Shown one piece after another: positions 8,388 through 18,236 of a stretch of DNA of 64,000 nucleotides (position 1 is its first letter; every line of letters starts with the position of its first letter). Below the pieces are notes generated by a model. That model was not told the DNA's origin and did no database searches. It was given only the letters and a program-made list of their open reading frames with translations. Where the stretch lies: assembly GCF_009696065.1 (NCBI RefSeq), contig NZ_VUMS01000011.1, forward strand, positions 53,137-117,136, read 5' to 3'. Made by a program: the position numbers and the translations under genes. Origin of the DNA: Oliverpabstia intestinalis. GTDB taxonomy: Bacteria; Bacillota; Clostridia; Lachnospirales; Lachnospiraceae.

Positions 8388-10700
8388 ATGACAAATGAAA
8401 CACAGGTAATGCCGGCAGTTGCCCTGCGTGGAATCACGATTTTACCCGATATGATCGTTCATTTTGATGTGAGTCGGAAAAAATCCATCCGGGCAATCGA
8501 AGAGGCTATGACCAAAGATCAGAGAATCTTTCTGATCACCCAGAAAGATCCGAAAGTGGAAGAGCCTTCAGAAGATGATCTGTATAAGATCGGTACCGTT
8601 GCCATGATCAAACAGGTAGCAAAAGTGCCGAAAGATATGCTTCGTGTGCTTGTAGAAGGTATGGAACGGGCAGAACTGATGCAGCTGGAAGACGGTACGT
8701 CTTATCTGGAAGCCGAAGTAGATGTGATGGAGCAGGAAGAAGAGAATCTTCCGGATACGGTAAAAGAAGCGATGCTTCTCAGTATGAGAGAGCTGTTCAG
8801 CGTATACTGCAAAGAAAATCAGAAAATGAATCAGGAGCAGGTGAGACAGACACTGGAAATCGATGATATCACGGATCTGGTAGATCATATTGCTGTGAAT
8901 ATCCCGCTGACGTTCAAACAGAGACAGCAGATTCTGGAATCGACATCGTTCAGTGAACGGTATGAGAATCTGGGTGTGATTCTGTCAAATGAGATCGAAG
9001 TGATGCGTCTTCGCACGGAGATTCAGGAAAAAGTAAAACAGCGGATTGATAAGAATCAGAGAGACTATATCCTCCGGGAACAGCTGAAACTGATCCGGGA
9101 AGAGCTGGGAGAAGATGACACCGTATCTGACGGAGATCACTTTATGCAGGAAGCAGAAAAACTGCAGGCACCGAAAGAGATCAAAGAACGTCTGATCAAA
9201 GAAATCCGCCGGTTTAAGAGTCTTGGCTATAACAATTCAGAGAGCAGCGTGTCGAGAGGTTATATTGAGACACTGTTAAAGCTGCCCTGGGAGAAAGCAT
9301 CCAGAGATAACAGGAATCTGGATAAAGCCAGTCAGATTCTGGAGGCTGATCATTACGGTCTGGAAAAAGTAAAAGAAAGAGTTCTGGAGTTCCTTGCTGT
9401 GCGGACACTGACAAAGAAGGGAAGTAGCCCGATCCTCTGTCTGGTCGGACCGCCCGGAACCGGAAAGACATCGATCGCGCGCTCAGTAGCACGATCATTG
9501 AATAAAAAATATGTCCGAATCAGTCTTGGCGGTGTCAGGGATGAAGCAGAGATACGCGGACACAGAAGGACGTATGTGGGAGCCATGCCGGGGCGGATCG
9601 CCAACGGGCTGATTCAGGCAGGTGTAAAAAATCCGCTGATGCTTCTGGATGAGATTGATAAGGTAAGCAGTGATTACAAGGGAGATACGGCATCTGCTCT
9701 GTTAGAGGTTCTTGACTCTGAGCAGAACAGTAAATTTGCCGATCATTATGTAGATCTTCCACTGGATCTTTCGGAGGTACTGTTTATTGCGACAGCAAAT
9801 GATCCTCAATCCATTCCTCGTCCTCTGATGGATCGTATGGAAGTCATCGAGATTTCCAGTTATACGGAAAATGAAAAAGAACACATTGCGAGAGAACATC
9901 TGATTCCAAAACAGATCAAGGCCAATGGTCTGAAAGAAAGCCAGCTGGTAATCGGGGATGAGGTATTAAAAGACATTATTGAAGGATACACCAAAGAAGC
10001 CGGTGTGCGTAATCTGGAGAGAAAATTCGGTGAGATCTGCAGAAAATCTGCAAGAAAGATCCTGCAGGAAAAAGAAAAACAGGTGGTAATAACAAAAGAC
10101 AATCTGGAAGATTTTCTGGGCAGATCCCGTTATACCTACCAGAAAGTCAATGAAAAAGATGAGGTTGGTATCGTGCGTGGGCTGGCATGGACAAGTGTTG
10201 GCGGAGATACCTTACAGATTGAAGTCAATCTGATGCCGGGGAAAGGAGATTTTCTTCTGACCGGACAGCTTGGAGATGTGATGAAAGAGTCTGCACAGGC
10301 AGGTATCAGCTATATTCGCTCTGTGGCAGACCGATATGGTATCAAGCCGGAATTTTTCAAAGAGCATGATCTGCATATTCACATACCGGAAGGAGCTGTT
10401 CCGAAAGACGGACCGTCTGCAGGTATCACTATGGCGACGGCGATGCTCTCCGCCATCACCGGACGGGCTGTGCGTGCAAATCTTGCCATGACAGGTGAGA
10501 TCACCCTGCGGGGACGGGTACTTCCGATCGGCGGGCTGAAGGAAAAAATGCTGGCTGCAAAATACGCCGGTATCACAAAGATTTTAGTGCCGGATCAGAA
10601 CCGGCCGGATGTGGAAGAAATTGATGGAGAGATAAAAGATGATCTTACCATTGTGTTTGTAGAAAAGATGGAGCAGGTGCTGAAAGAAGCACTGGTATAG
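8388..10700 (+). CDS. lon: Lon protease
   Basis: A 770-residue ATP-dependent protease. The LON substrate-binding domain (about 8-200), an AAA+ domain with Walker [10 protein letters not shown] and Walker [11 protein letters not shown], and a C-terminal protease domain with the catalytic serine in PKDGPSAGI and the lysine in [10 protein letters not shown] are all present. It is a LonA-type soluble enzyme with no membrane segment. It follows clpX by 13 bases and precedes engB by 12, so the three are very probably one transcript. Lon degrades damaged and regulatory proteins. Confidence 0.97.
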   Translation: MTNETQVMPAVALRGITILPDMIVHFDVSRKKSIRAIEEAMTKDQRIFLITQKDPKVEEPSEDDLYKIGTVAMIKQVAKVPKDMLRVLVEGMERAELMQLEDGTSYLEAEVDVMEQEEENLPDTVKEAMLLSMRELFSVYCKENQKMNQEQVRQTLEIDDITDLVDHIAVNIPLTFKQRQQILESTSFSERYENLGVILSNEIEVMRLRTEIQEKVKQRIDKNQRDYILREQLKLIREELGEDDTVSDGDHFMQEAEKLQAPKEIKERLIKEIRRFKSLGYNNSESSVSRGYIETLLKLPWEKASRDNRNLDKASQILEADHYGLEKVKERVLEFLAVRTLTKKGSSPILCLVGPPGTGKTSIARSVARSLNKKYVRISLGGVRDEAEIRGHRRTYVGAMPGRIANGLIQAGVKNPLMLLDEIDKVSSDYKGDTASALLEVLDSEQNSKFADHYVDLPLDLSEVLFIATANDPQSIPRPLMDRMEVIEISSYTENEKEHIAREHLIPKQIKANGLKESQLVIGDEVLKDIIEGYTKEAGVRNLERKFGEICRKSARKILQEKEKQVVITKDNLEDFLGRSRYTYQKVNEKDEVGIVRGLAWTSVGGDTLQIEVNLMPGKGDFLLTGQLGDVMKESAQAGISYIRSVADRYGIKPEFFKEHDLHIHIPEGAVPKDGPSAGITMATAMLSAITGRAVRANLAMTGEITLRGRVLPIGGLKEKMLAAKYAGITKILVPDQNRPDVEEIDGEIKDDLTIVFVEKMEQVLKEALV

Positions 10701-10712
10701 AAGGAGAAACCT

Positions 10713-11327
10713 ATGATTATAAAAAATGTATCTCTGGATATCGTGTGCGGTATCACCAGTAAGATGCCGGAGACCGGAAGACCGGAAGTGGCATTCGCAG
10801 GAAAATCCAATGTGGGCAAATCTTCCCTGATCAACGGACTGATGAACCGGAAATCCCTTGCACGTACCAGCGCCGCACCGGGAAAGACACAGACGATCAA
10901 CTTCTTTAATGTGAATGAAGCGATTTATCTGGTGGATCTTCCGGGATACGGTTATGCAAAGGCTTCGGAAGAAATTAAAGCAAAGTGGGGCAAGATGATT
11001 GAAGATTATCTTCACAAATCAAAAGAGATCCGCTGTGTATTTCTGCTGGTGGATATCCGCCATGAGCCGGGAAACAATGATAAGATCATGTATAAATGGA
11101 TTCTGGATCATGGTTATGAACCGGTTATTATTGCGACAAAACTGGATAAGATCAAGAGAAGCCAGGTGCAAAAACAGATAAAACTGGTTCGACAGGGACT
11201 GCAGGTAGTACCGGGAACAAAGATTATTCCGTTTTCTGCCCAGACCAAACAGGGACGGGAAGAAATCTGGGAACTGATCGACGAACTGACAGGAATGGCA
11301 GAGCAGGAGAAGACTCCAGAGGCATAA
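10713..11327 (+). CDS. engB: ribosome biogenesis GTPase EngB/YsxC
   Basis: A 204-residue TrmE-Era-EngA-EngB superfamily GTPase needed for late 50S subunit assembly. G1 is AGKSNVGKSS, G3 is DLPGYG, G4 is TKLDK and G5 is around PFSAQT. It begins 12 bases after lon with AGAAGGAG as ribosome binding site, and closes the tig-clpP-clpX-lon-engB cluster; a repeat copy and an intrinsic terminator follow. Length and motifs are ordinary for the family. Confidence 0.95.
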   Translation: MIIKNVSLDIVCGITSKMPETGRPEVAFAGKSNVGKSSLINGLMNRKSLARTSAAPGKTQTINFFNVNEAIYLVDLPGYGYAKASEEIKAKWGKMIEDYLHKSKEIRCVFLLVDIRHEPGNNDKIMYKWILDHGYEPVIIATKLDKIKRSQVQKQIKLVRQGLQVVPGTKIIPFSAQTKQGREEIWELIDELTGMAEQEKTPEA

Positions 11328-11332
11328 ATCCT

Positions 11333-11375
11333 TTACATCGCGAAGCGTGCTGCTGAGAACGGAGTGAGCAGTAAC
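11333..11375. repeat. dispersed GTAAC-type repeat (half copy 2)
   Basis: Only the right half of the repeat is present: TTACATCGCGAAGCGTG, then GAACGGAGTGAGCAGTAAC. It lies directly after the engB stop codon and before that operon's terminator. Confidence 0.7.
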
Positions 11376-11431
11376 AAATTTGCGAATTCCAACAGGAAAA
11401 ACTTGTAATATAAAAGAAAATCAGATACAAT

Positions 11432-11475
11432 TAGGCTTGATATGCGAAAAAACACGCAATCAGGCCTATTTTTCT
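11432..11475 (+). terminator. intrinsic terminator after engB
   Basis: TAGGCTTGAT pairs with ATCAGGCCTA (one GU pair), extended by GCG/CGC, followed by TTTTT. It closes the tig-to-engB cluster and isolates the ECF genes. Confidence 0.75.
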
Positions 11476-11536
11476 GTGGCAGTCGCTGCAGAAAAAACAA
11501 AGAATAACAATTTCGTAAGAAAGAAATGGAGAGGCA

Positions 11537-13327
11537 ATGGGAATCATAAAAGCAGCAAAACTGGCCTTCGACTATCTGCGATACGAAGAAGAGGGTGAAG
11601 AACCGGAAGTTAACAGAGCCATTGACCACGTGGATCTGGATATAGAGGAAGGAAAGTTTATCGCTATTTTAGGACATAACGGAAGCGGAAAGTCCACGCT
11701 GGCAAAACATATCAATGGTTTGCTGGTGCCTACAGAGGGAACGCTGTGGGTGGATCACATGAATACCGCTTCGGATGCAGATATCTGGAATATCCGTCAG
11801 AAGGCCGGCATGGTTTTTCAGAATCCGGATAATCAGATCATCGGCACAGTTGTAGAAGAAGATGTGGGATTTGGCCCGGAAAATCTGGGTGTTCCCACAG
11901 AAGATATCTGGAAGCGGGTGGATGAGAGTCTGAAAGCGGTGGGAATGACCGCTTACCGCCATCATTCACCAAACAAACTGTCCGGCGGACAAAAACAGCG
12001 TGTAGCTATTGCAGGCGTTATGGCGATGCATCCGAAATGTATCGTTCTGGATGAGCCAACTGCCATGCTGGATCCCAACGGACGAAAAGAAGTACTGAAA
12101 GCAGTACGGGAACTGAACAAAAAAGAAGGGGTAACGGTTATTCTGATTACTCATTATATGGAAGAAGTTGTATTAGCTGACGATGTGTATGTGATGGATC
12201 GCGGACACATTGTGATGCACGGTGTTCCGAAAGAGATTTTTTCCAGAGTAGATCAGCTGAAAAAGTACCGTCTGGATGTTCCTCAGGTTACGCTGCTGGC
12301 GTATGATCTGAAAGAGGCAGGTCTTGCAATCCCGGATGGTATTCTGACAATCCCGGAACTTGTGGATGCACTGAGCAGACCGGAGATTCGCATACCGAAA
12401 GGCTGGAAACTGCCGGAGCATACCCAGAAAAAAGAAAAGAAAGAACTGCCACAGGGGAAAGAATCTATAAAACTGGAACATGTAGGATATACTTATAATC
12501 CGGGCAGTGCTTATGAGATGCATGCGTTAAAAGATGTCAATCTGGAAATACCGCAGGGACAGTTTGTTGGAATCATCGGACATACCGGAAGTGGAAAATC
12601 CACCCTGATTCAGCATTTTAATGGACTGATCCGTCCGACAGAAGGACATATTTATTTTGAGGGACAGGATATCTGGGCAGACAAATTTCCTCTTCGTGGA
12701 CTGAGAAGTCAGGTAGGACTGGTCTTCCAGTATCCGGAACATCAGTTGTTTGAGACCGATGTACTGACCGACGTCTGTTTCGGACCGAAAAATCAGAATC
12801 TGCCACCGGAGGAATGTGAAAAACGGGCAAAAGAAGCCCTGGAACATGTGGGATTGGACGAAAGTTATTATGCGAAGTCCCCGTTTGAACTGTCCGGAGG
12901 ACAGAAGCGAAGAGTAGCCATTGCCGGTGTTCTGGCGATGAATCCCAAGGTACTGATCCTGGATGAGCCGACCGCAGGACTGGATCCTATGGGGAGGGAT
13001 GAGATCCTTGATCAGATTGCAAGTCTCCATGAGACAAGAGGAATTACCATTATTCTGGTATCCCACAGCATGGAAGATATTGCGAAATACGTGGAGCGGA
13101 TCATCGTTATGAATCACGGAGTAAAAACTTTTGATGATGCACCGAAAAAAGTATTTGCACATTATAAAGAGCTGGAGGCCATCGGACTTGCGGCACCCCA
13201 GATTACTTATATCATGTATGCATTGAAAGAAAAAGGACTGGATGTGGATACCAGTGCCATCAATGTAGATGAGGCAACCACATCGATCCTGCGGGCACTC
13301 TGGAAAAAGGAGGAAGATCACAAATGA
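11537..13327 (+). CDS. fused energy-coupling factor ATPase (EcfA1-EcfA2)
   Basis: A 596-residue protein with two complete ABC ATPase domains in one chain. Domain 1 (about 1-280) has Walker [10 protein letters not shown], signature LSGGQKQR and Walker B CIVLDEP; domain 2 (about 310-590) has [17 protein letters not shown] and VLILDEP. Most Firmicutes encode these two ATPases of the ECF vitamin/metal importer as separate genes; here they are joined by a charged linker rich in K and E (around 295-310). The two halves match EcfA1 and EcfA2 in order. It overlaps ecfT by four bases (ATGA). No S-component is adjacent, as expected for a shared group II module. Confidence 0.93.
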   Translation: MGIIKAAKLAFDYLRYEEEGEEPEVNRAIDHVDLDIEEGKFIAILGHNGSGKSTLAKHINGLLVPTEGTLWVDHMNTASDADIWNIRQKAGMVFQNPDNQIIGTVVEEDVGFGPENLGVPTEDIWKRVDESLKAVGMTAYRHHSPNKLSGGQKQRVAIAGVMAMHPKCIVLDEPTAMLDPNGRKEVLKAVRELNKKEGVTVILITHYMEEVVLADDVYVMDRGHIVMHGVPKEIFSRVDQLKKYRLDVPQVTLLAYDLKEAGLAIPDGILTIPELVDALSRPEIRIPKGWKLPEHTQKKEKKELPQGKESIKLEHVGYTYNPGSAYEMHALKDVNLEIPQGQFVGIIGHTGSGKSTLIQHFNGLIRPTEGHIYFEGQDIWADKFPLRGLRSQVGLVFQYPEHQLFETDVLTDVCFGPKNQNLPPEECEKRAKEALEHVGLDESYYAKSPFELSGGQKRRVAIAGVLAMNPKVLILDEPTAGLDPMGRDEILDQIASLHETRGITIILVSHSMEDIAKYVERIIVMNHGVKTFDDAPKKVFAHYKELEAIGLAAPQITYIMYALKEKGLDVDTSAINVDEATTSILRALWKKEEDHK

Positions 13328-14127
13328 TGCGAGATATCACAATCGGACAGTATTATCCGGCAGATTCCATTCTTCACCGTCTGGATCCCAGAGTAAAATT
13401 CGTGAGTACGCTGGTCTATATTGTATCTTTATTTGTATTTTCTTCCTGGCTGGGATATGGGGTGGCAGCACTGTTTCTGGTGGCGATGATTGTTTTGTCC
13501 AAAGTTCCTTTCGGATTTATGATAAAGGGATTAAAGCCGATCATGGTACTGTTGCTGATTACGATGTTTTTTAATCTGGTCTTTACGCCGGGCGAAGTAT
13601 TATGGTCATTCTGGATTCTGAAAATTACCAAAGAAGGTATCCGGCTCGCCATCAAGATGGGTATCCGTCTGGTATTTCTGATCATCGGTGCATCGATCAT
13701 GACACTGACTACCACACCGAACCAGTTGACCGATGGTCTGGAACGACTGCTTCGGCCGCTGAACAAGATTCATGTGCCGGTTCATGAGATTGCCATGATG
13801 ATGTCTATCGCCCTTCGGTTTATTCCGATTTTGATGGAAGAAACAGACAAGATCATGAAAGCACAGATGGCACGTGGAGCCGACTTTGAGACCGGTAATC
13901 TGATCCAGAAAGTAAAAAATATGGTTCCGCTGCTGGTGCCATTATTCATCTCTGCTTTTCGCAGAGCCAACGATCTTGCAATGGCGATGGAAGCGAGATG
14001 TTACCACGGCGGTGACGGAAGAACACAGATGAAACCGCTGGCATATGAAAAAAGAGATTATCTGGCATATCTGGTAGTGGCAGGTTATCTGGCACTCAGT
14101 ATCGTATTTCGGGTAGTCGGTATTTAA
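13324..14127 (+). CDS. ecfT: ECF transporter transmembrane subunit
   Basis: A 267-residue integral membrane protein, the EcfT scaffold that couples the ATPases to exchangeable S-components. Hydrophobic segments near the N-terminus and at the C-terminus flank a cytoplasmic helical part with the coupling motifs ARGAD and AMEARCY that dock on the ATPases. The start codon overlaps the preceding stop (ATGA), indicating translational coupling to the fused ATPase. The conserved position before truA matches B. subtilis. Confidence 0.95.
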   Translation: MMRDITIGQYYPADSILHRLDPRVKFVSTLVYIVSLFVFSSWLGYGVAALFLVAMIVLSKVPFGFMIKGLKPIMVLLLITMFFNLVFTPGEVLWSFWILKITKEGIRLAIKMGIRLVFLIIGASIMTLTTTPNQLTDGLERLLRPLNKIHVPVHEIAMMMSIALRFIPILMEETDKIMKAQMARGADFETGNLIQKVKNMVPLLVPLFISAFRRANDLAMAMEARCYHGGDGRTQMKPLAYEKRDYLAYLVVAGYLALSIVFRVVGI

Positions 14128-14130
14128 AAA

Positions 14131-14171
14131 GTAACCGGTTGACAGTATTCTGCGAGATGCTGAACAGTTAT
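14131..14171. repeat. dispersed GTAAC-type repeat (copy 3)
   Basis: A compact copy running from GTAACCGGTTGACAG to CTGAACAGTTAT, with CTGCGAGATG between. It lies just after the ecfT stop codon. Confidence 0.65.
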
Positions 14172-14195
14172 GAATAGAATTGATTGGTGAAGCAA

Positions 14196-14236
14196 GCTGT
14201 TTTCCGGTTCATGATGGGCCGGAGAACAGCATTTTT
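14196..14236 (+). terminator. intrinsic terminator after ecfT
   Basis: GCTGTTTTCCGG pairs with CCGGAGAACAGC (one GU pair) and is followed by ATTTTT. Confidence 0.8.
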
Positions 14237-14292
14237 ACTTTACAGCAAATAATTATATTTGTGAAAACGTGGAAACTTTGAAAGGAAGAAAA

Positions 14293-15108
14293 ATGAAAAG
14301 AGTAAAATTGACGGTTGCCTACGATGGAACCAACTACTGTGGCTGGCAGGTACAGCCGAACGGTCTGGCGGTGCAGGAAGTTCTGAACCGGTGTCTCTCA
14401 GAATTTCTCGGAACTGAGACAGAGGTGATCGGAGCCAGCCGTACCGATGCCGGTGTGCATGCGCTGGGCAATATCGCAGTTTTTGACACAGAGGCACGGA
14501 TGCCTGCAGAGAAGTTTTCCTATGCGCTGAATACACGGTTGCCACAGGATATCCGTATCCAGGATTCCTGCCAGGTGCCGGAAGATTTTCATCCGCGGTT
14601 TCAGGAAACCATAAAGACATATGAGTATAAGATCTACAACCGGCAGTTCCCGGATCCGACGAAACGGCTGTACACGTATTTTTATTATTATCCGCTGGAT
14701 GTGCAAAAGATGCGGCAGGGAGCTGGATATCTTATCGGAGAACATGATTTTAAAAGTTTTTCCACCTATAAACCGGAGGTGGAGAATACGGTTCGTACGA
14801 TCTATGAACTTAACATTCACCGGTCGGAAGATAATGTGATCACGATACGGATCAGGGGAAATGGATTTTTGTATAATATGGTGCGGATCATAGCAGGAAC
14901 CCTGATCCGTGTAGGTGGAGGTTATTATCCGCCGGAACATGTCAAAGAGATTCTGGAAGGAAAAAACAGAGAGCTTGCCGGAGAGACTGCGCGGCCGGAA
15001 GGGCTGACTCTGGTAGAGATCCGGTATCCGGAATGGGAGGCGAAAAAAGATGGACATCTCGTATCAGTGGATCCGCTCCCGCAGAAAGACGATTGCGATT
15101 CAGATTGA
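14293..15108 (+). CDS. truA: tRNA pseudouridine(38-40) synthase
   Basis: A 271-residue TruA that isomerises uridines 38-40 in the tRNA anticodon arm. The catalytic aspartate lies in ASRTDAGVHALGN. The start at 14293 (MKRVKLTVAYDGTNY) has AAAGGAAG upstream and matches the family N-terminus; the in-frame ATG at 14269 adds eight residues without a better site. The last 59 bases overlap the next gene in another frame. Position between ecfT and rplM is the conserved Firmicute order. Confidence 0.94.
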   Translation: MKRVKLTVAYDGTNYCGWQVQPNGLAVQEVLNRCLSEFLGTETEVIGASRTDAGVHALGNIAVFDTEARMPAEKFSYALNTRLPQDIRIQDSCQVPEDFHPRFQETIKTYEYKIYNRQFPDPTKRLYTYFYYYPLDVQKMRQGAGYLIGEHDFKSFSTYKPEVENTVRTIYELNIHRSEDNVITIRIRGNGFLYNMVRIIAGTLIRVGGGYYPPEHVKEILEGKNRELAGETARPEGLTLVEIRYPEWEAKKDGHLVSVDPLPQKDDCDSD

Positions 15109-15577
15109 CCGGAACGGACAGGTGATTCTGCGGACACCCTATGGGATTACGAAGAGGCAGGCGGAAAAATTTCTGGATGAGAAGAAAGACTGGATTCTGA
15201 AGAACATCCGGCAGGTGGAAAACAGAAAAACAGATCAGATTATGATCAGTGAAGAACAGCGTCGGGAAGGAATCGAGCGGGCGAAACGGATTTTTCCGGA
15301 ACGAACAGCATATTTTGCTTTGAGAATGGGTGTGGATTATGGCAGGATCACTATCCGGGAACAGAAAACACGCTGGGGGAGCTGTAGCAGCAAGGGCAAT
15401 CTGAACTTTAACTGGAAACTGGTACTGCTTGCACCGGAGCTGCTGGATTATGTGGTGGTACACGAACTGGCACACCGCAGGGAGATGAACCATTCGAAGA
15501 ATTTCTGGAAAATCGTGGAGGCAGAACTTCCGGATTACCGGGAACGTCGCAGGAGACTGAAAGAGTGCCGGATCTGA
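15050..15577 (+). CDS. YgjP-like (DUF45) metallopeptidase-fold protein
   Basis: A 175-residue member of the YgjP/DUF45 family with the zinc-peptidase motif HELAHRREMNHSKNFW, where HELAH and the downstream His give the metal ligands. It also carries the family segment TRWGSCSSKGNLNFNW. The ATG at 15050 has GGGAGG upstream inside truA, so the 59-base overlap is probably real and implies translational coupling. The family is often found beside RNA or restriction genes, and a specific substrate is not established. Confidence 0.85.
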   Translation: MDISYQWIRSRRKTIAIQIDRNGQVILRTPYGITKRQAEKFLDEKKDWILKNIRQVENRKTDQIMISEEQRREGIERAKRIFPERTAYFALRMGVDYGRITIREQKTRWGSCSSKGNLNFNWKLVLLAPELLDYVVVHELAHRREMNHSKNFWKIVEAELPDYRERRRRLKECRI

Positions 15578-15731
15578 GAGTGCTGAAATGCCGGAGGGTA
15601 CGGTTGAGGTCAGGAGATCCTGAAAAGTGTCAGGAAACCGTCAGAGTTCACCGGTAATGACCCGCAAGGTGTTTTTGGTGAGTGAAAGTCAAAGAAAGCT
15701 GAAAAAACCTGGAAAAATCACGAAAAAATGA

Positions 15732-15760
15732 TTGACACACACGGAACAGTATACTATAAT
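15732..15760 (+). promoter_or_regulatory. consensus promoter of rplM-rpsI
   Basis: A perfect sigma-A promoter: TTGACA (15732-15737), 17-base spacer, TATAAT (15755-15760). The roughly 100-base leader to rplM fits the place where Firmicutes carry the L13 autoregulatory leader, although I cannot confirm its fold by eye. Confidence 0.88.
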
Positions 15761-15866
15761 AATCAAGTATGACGTAGTGCGAAAGTATCTTACCAAAGCC
15801 CCGGAAAGATATTTTTCATTATAGAGATAATTATAGTTTAAAGATTGAATTACAGGAGGGAAATCC

Positions 15867-16295
15867 ATGAACAGTTTTATGGCTAATCCAGATAAGATTG
15901 AAAGAAAATGGTATGTAGTAGATGCTGAAGGCTGCACATTAGGACGTTTAGCTTCCGAAGTGGCAAGCGTATTAAGAGGAAAAAACAAACCAGTTTTCAC
16001 TCCTCACGTAGATACAGGTGATTATGTAATCGTAATCAACGCTGAAAAGATCAAAGTGACCGGTAAAAAATTAGATCAGAAGATCTACTACAGCCACTCT
16101 GATTATGTTGGTGGTATGAAAGAAACCACTCTGAGAGAAATGATGAACAAGAAACCGGAAAAAGTCATCGAACTTGCTGTAAAAGGTATGCTTCCAAAAG
16201 GACCTCTGGGAAGACAGATGATTAAAAAACTTCATGTATACGCTGGTGCAGAGCACGGACATGAAGCTCAGAAACCGGAAGTTTTAACATTTTAA
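15867..16295 (+). CDS. rplM: 50S ribosomal protein L13
   Basis: A 142-residue ribosomal protein L13, an early 23S rRNA-binding assembly protein. The motifs [30 protein letters not shown] and [12 protein letters not shown] are characteristic. CAGGAGGG lies 5' of the ATG. It is the first gene after a consensus promoter and is followed by rpsI after 16 bases, the universal L13-S9 operon. Confidence 0.97.
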   Translation: MNSFMANPDKIERKWYVVDAEGCTLGRLASEVASVLRGKNKPVFTPHVDTGDYVIVINAEKIKVTGKKLDQKIYYSHSDYVGGMKETTLREMMNKKPEKVIELAVKGMLPKGPLGRQMIKKLHVYAGAEHGHEAQKPEVLTF

Positions 16296-16311
16296 TAGGA
16301 GGTAAGTAACA

Positions 16312-16704
16312 TTGGCTACTACAAAATTCTACGGAACAGGAAGAAGAAAAAAATCTATCGCCAGAGTATACCTGGTACCAGGAACTGGTAAGATCACAAT
16401 CAATAAAAGAGATATCGACGAGTACTTCGGACTGGAGACTCTGAAAGTTGTTGTTCGTCAGCCACTGACAGCAACAGACAATACAGAAAAATTTGACGTT
16501 CTGGTAAACGTTCACGGTGGTGGATTTACCGGACAGGCTGGAGCTATCCGTCACGGTATCGCTCGTGCCCTGCTGCAGGCAGACGCTGATTACAGACCAG
16601 TTTTGAAAAAAGCTGGATACCTGACTCGTGACCCGAGAATGAAAGAACGTAAGAAATACGGTCTCAAAGCAGCTCGTCGCGCTCCTCAGTTCAGCAAGCG
16701 ATAA
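16312..16704 (+). CDS. rpsI: 30S ribosomal protein S9
   Basis: A 130-residue S9, whose basic C-terminal tail reaches the P-site tRNA; the tail here ends in the expected RRAPQFSKR. The start is a TTG at 16312, nine bases after AGGAGG at 16297-16302; reading begins [19 protein letters not shown] start for a highly expressed ribosomal protein is unusual but clearly indicated by the family N-terminus. Confidence 0.97.
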   Translation: MATTKFYGTGRRKKSIARVYLVPGTGKITINKRDIDEYFGLETLKVVVRQPLTATDNTEKFDVLVNVHGGGFTGQAGAIRHGIARALLQADADYRPVLKKAGYLTRDPRMKERKKYGLKAARRAPQFSKR

Positions 16705-16733
16705 TTCAATCGAATATCAGAAAAGAGCAAATT

Positions 16734-16768
16734 TCCCCGAAAACATCGAGTTTTCGGGGATTTCTTTA
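16734..16768 (+). terminator. rpsI terminator
   Basis: A perfect 10-bp stem CCCCGAAAAC/GTTTTCGGGG (16735-16744 and 16750-16759) with a five-base loop, followed by ATTTCTTT. It ends the ribosomal operon and marks the left edge of the accessory island. Confidence 0.88.
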
Positions 16769-16864
16769 TATTCTGAAAATCTATCAGACACCCTCAAAAC
16801 ACACAAAAATCTTCCGGTAACTAACAGGTAATTAACACGAAAAAAGGTGTCCTCCGTAGGACAG

Positions 16865-16886
16865 AAAAAAGACGGTATCAACCGCC
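16865..16886 (-). terminator. minus-strand terminator of the ribbon-helix-helix gene
   Basis: GGCGGT and ACCGTC form a short stem with loop TGAT on the minus strand, followed by TTTTTT. It overlaps the end of the gene. Confidence 0.6.
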
Positions 16887-17216
16887 TTTTTCAGTACAAT
16901 GGTCTATGATGCAAGACCGGACATCCTTTTTCGTGCGACAGTGGCAGGAATAACCATCCTTGAATATGATGTCATATCCGTCGTGCATGTTTCTAGTGAT
17001 TCCGGAAATCATTTCTCTGTTCCTCTCTGCAATCTGCATCGTGTCAAACATTCCGCACTGGTCTTTTCTGATGAGGTCTTGCAGATACGCATTGACAGAC
17101 ATTCCCTTGTCATTAGCAAGAGATTTGATAATACTTTTCATTCCTTTAGGAACTTTCAACTCTATTCGTTCATAGCGTTCCCTAGCAAAAGCCTGTTTAT
17201 ATTCTTTCCTATCCAT
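16878..17216 (-). CDS. Arc-type ribbon-helix-helix protein
   Basis: A 112-residue protein on the minus strand. The N-terminal half (RYERIELKVPKGMKSIIKSLANDKGMSVNAYLQDLI when read in pieces) has the pattern of an Arc/MetJ ribbon-helix-helix DNA-binding domain as found in small regulators of mobile elements. The C-terminal half contains FKDGYSCHC and resembles no domain I can name. GGAGGTG precedes the ATG at 17216. It lies between the rpsI terminator and integrase debris, so it is probably a relic of the mobile element that formed this island. Confidence 0.65.
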   Translation of the reverse strand: MDRKEYKQAFARERYERIELKVPKGMKSIIKSLANDKGMSVNAYLQDLIRKDQCGMFDTMQIAERNREMISGITRNMHDGYDIIFKDGYSCHCRTKKDVRSCIIDHCTEKGG

Positions 17217-17234
17217 CGGTACACCTCCATCAAA

Positions 17235-17474
17235 TCAAATTGATTGCATCAAGTTTGGTCGGGAGTTCAATGTGGGTGTAGACGTTTTCGGTCACACCCT
17301 GTCCTTTATGCCCGACAATTTTCTTGATGAATCATAATAATTCCGGTACTGAAAAGGTTCGTCGTCGGGTGTACAAATCAGATGGTCACATTTCCGGTTC
17401 ATTCAGTATTCAAAGAACGGTACAATCTTTTCAGCAATGGGAACTTCTCTGATTCCTGCCTCTGTTTTGGATTC
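17235..17474 (-). pseudogene. tyrosine recombinase (integrase) remnant
   Basis: The minus strand encodes two pieces of a phage/ICE-type integrase C-terminal catalytic domain. Piece one (17474 to about 17330) reads ESKTEAGIREVPIAEKIV and DHLICTPDDEPF, interrupted by a TGA after FFEY where relatives have Trp. Piece two (about 17328 to the stop at 17235) is in another frame and reads IVGHKGQGVTENVYTHIEL, containing the GHK and catalytic Tyr boxes. The region between, including the Arg box, is lost. This marks old site-specific integration near rpsI. Confidence 0.75.
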
Positions 17475-17480
17475 TTTCAC

Positions 17481-17633
17481 ATGCTGTTCTACCAGGTGGG
17501 CGAATGTTTTCAGTCCTACGCCGTGGGCAAGAGCCGCCGGAACATCAGTGATCTGATGGACATCCGTCCTGATTATTCCAATATCGAACGGGATGGAAAA
17601 CTGGAACGGGTAGACCAGGACGAAGTGGGTACG
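17481..17633 (+). pseudogene. heavy-metal P-type ATPase fragment
   Basis: A plus-strand stretch of about 51 codons reads MLFYQVGECFQSYAVGKSRR and LMDIRPDYSNIERDGK. This matches the segment after the first membrane helices of CadA/ZntA-type P1B ATPases (usually ELFQSYAVGKSRKSI, MDIRPDYANV). Neither the rest of the membrane domain nor the DKTGT phosphorylation site is present. It lies six bases from the integrase debris in opposite orientation, showing that unrelated fragments were joined. Confidence 0.72.
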
Positions 17634-17940
17634 CCTCCTTTCTTGTTCTTTCTTATTATACGAGAGAAAGAAAGGTCAAGAGGTGTTGAAACAAGTATTT
17701 TGTTGATCTGCAAGCATCACATGGCCACCAGAGCGGCTTCCTTGAGAGAACAACGCCAGTATATGCGCTTTTAGGAAAACATCTCAAAAAAATCAAAGCG
17801 ATTGGAATGTGCACAGAAATTAGATATATTGGTAATATTATATACAAGAAATATTTTTACGGCAGTAAAACGATATTACTGCCGCAAAAACAATCTGATG
17901 GATGTCCGGCGATTTATCTTGCTCACTACTTGGTCATTGA
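17634..17940. other. island filler without recognisable gene
   Basis: About 300 bases with short frames only and AT-rich sequence around 17790-17880. I see no supported gene, terminator or repeat here. Confidence 0.5.
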
Positions 17941-18157
17941 CTAAGTTTGGTAATTTGCATTTTTCAAGATGACCATGAAATCTGTTGCGTTGAGAAAATT
18001 TCAGGATTATATGCCGTTATATATCCAGGTAGCTTTTCGATTTCCCTGATGATTTTGCATAGGCCACTTCCACGGCGCTCCATGTATTTCATACGGTGGA
18101 ACAGGTCAGCAATCACAAGGCTTTCGCCGCATTGAACGGATACTTTGTAGCGTCAAA
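17941..18157 (-). pseudogene. C-terminal remnant of an AlbA_2/HATPase-type ATP-binding protein
   Basis: The minus strand reads LVIADLFHRMKYMERRGSGL, EKLPGYITAYNPEIFST, then after a one-base shift DFMVILKNANYQT and a stop. This is the conserved end of Schlafen-AlbA_2 family ATP-binding regulators (the LADLFHRM...MERRGSG box). The frameshift and absence of the rest make it a pseudogene. A fragment of the N-terminal domain of the same family, in the same orientation, is found 7.2 kb away at 25300-25392. Confidence 0.7.
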
Positions 18158-18160
18158 AAC

Positions 18161-18236
18161 AATTAGAAAAATAAAAACGGAAAATACGTTTTTAGATGGG
18201 ACAACCCATGAAAATACTCCGCATCATCGCACAAAG
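18161..18236 (+). repeat. island-specific duplicated segment (copy A)
   Basis: About 75 bases beginning ATAAAAACGGAAAA, then GTTTTTAGATG and CCATGAAAA, closely related to 20553-20630. Both copies carry the same would-be start MK(I/T)L at the same position. The two copies flank the winged-helix/nucleotidyltransferase pair. Confidence 0.65.

Noticed and set aside
7364..8437. 357-codon minus-strand frame opposite clpX
   Set aside because: Antisense shadow of a clear clpX gene with unnatural composition.
12527..13321. 264-codon minus-strand frame opposite the ECF ATPase
   Set aside because: Shadow of the second ATPase domain; no ribosome binding site or family.
17382..17774. 130-codon plus-strand frame in the island
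   Set aside because: Only the middle 51 codons resemble a P-type ATPase; the ends are translations of integrase antisense and filler, so it is not one gene.
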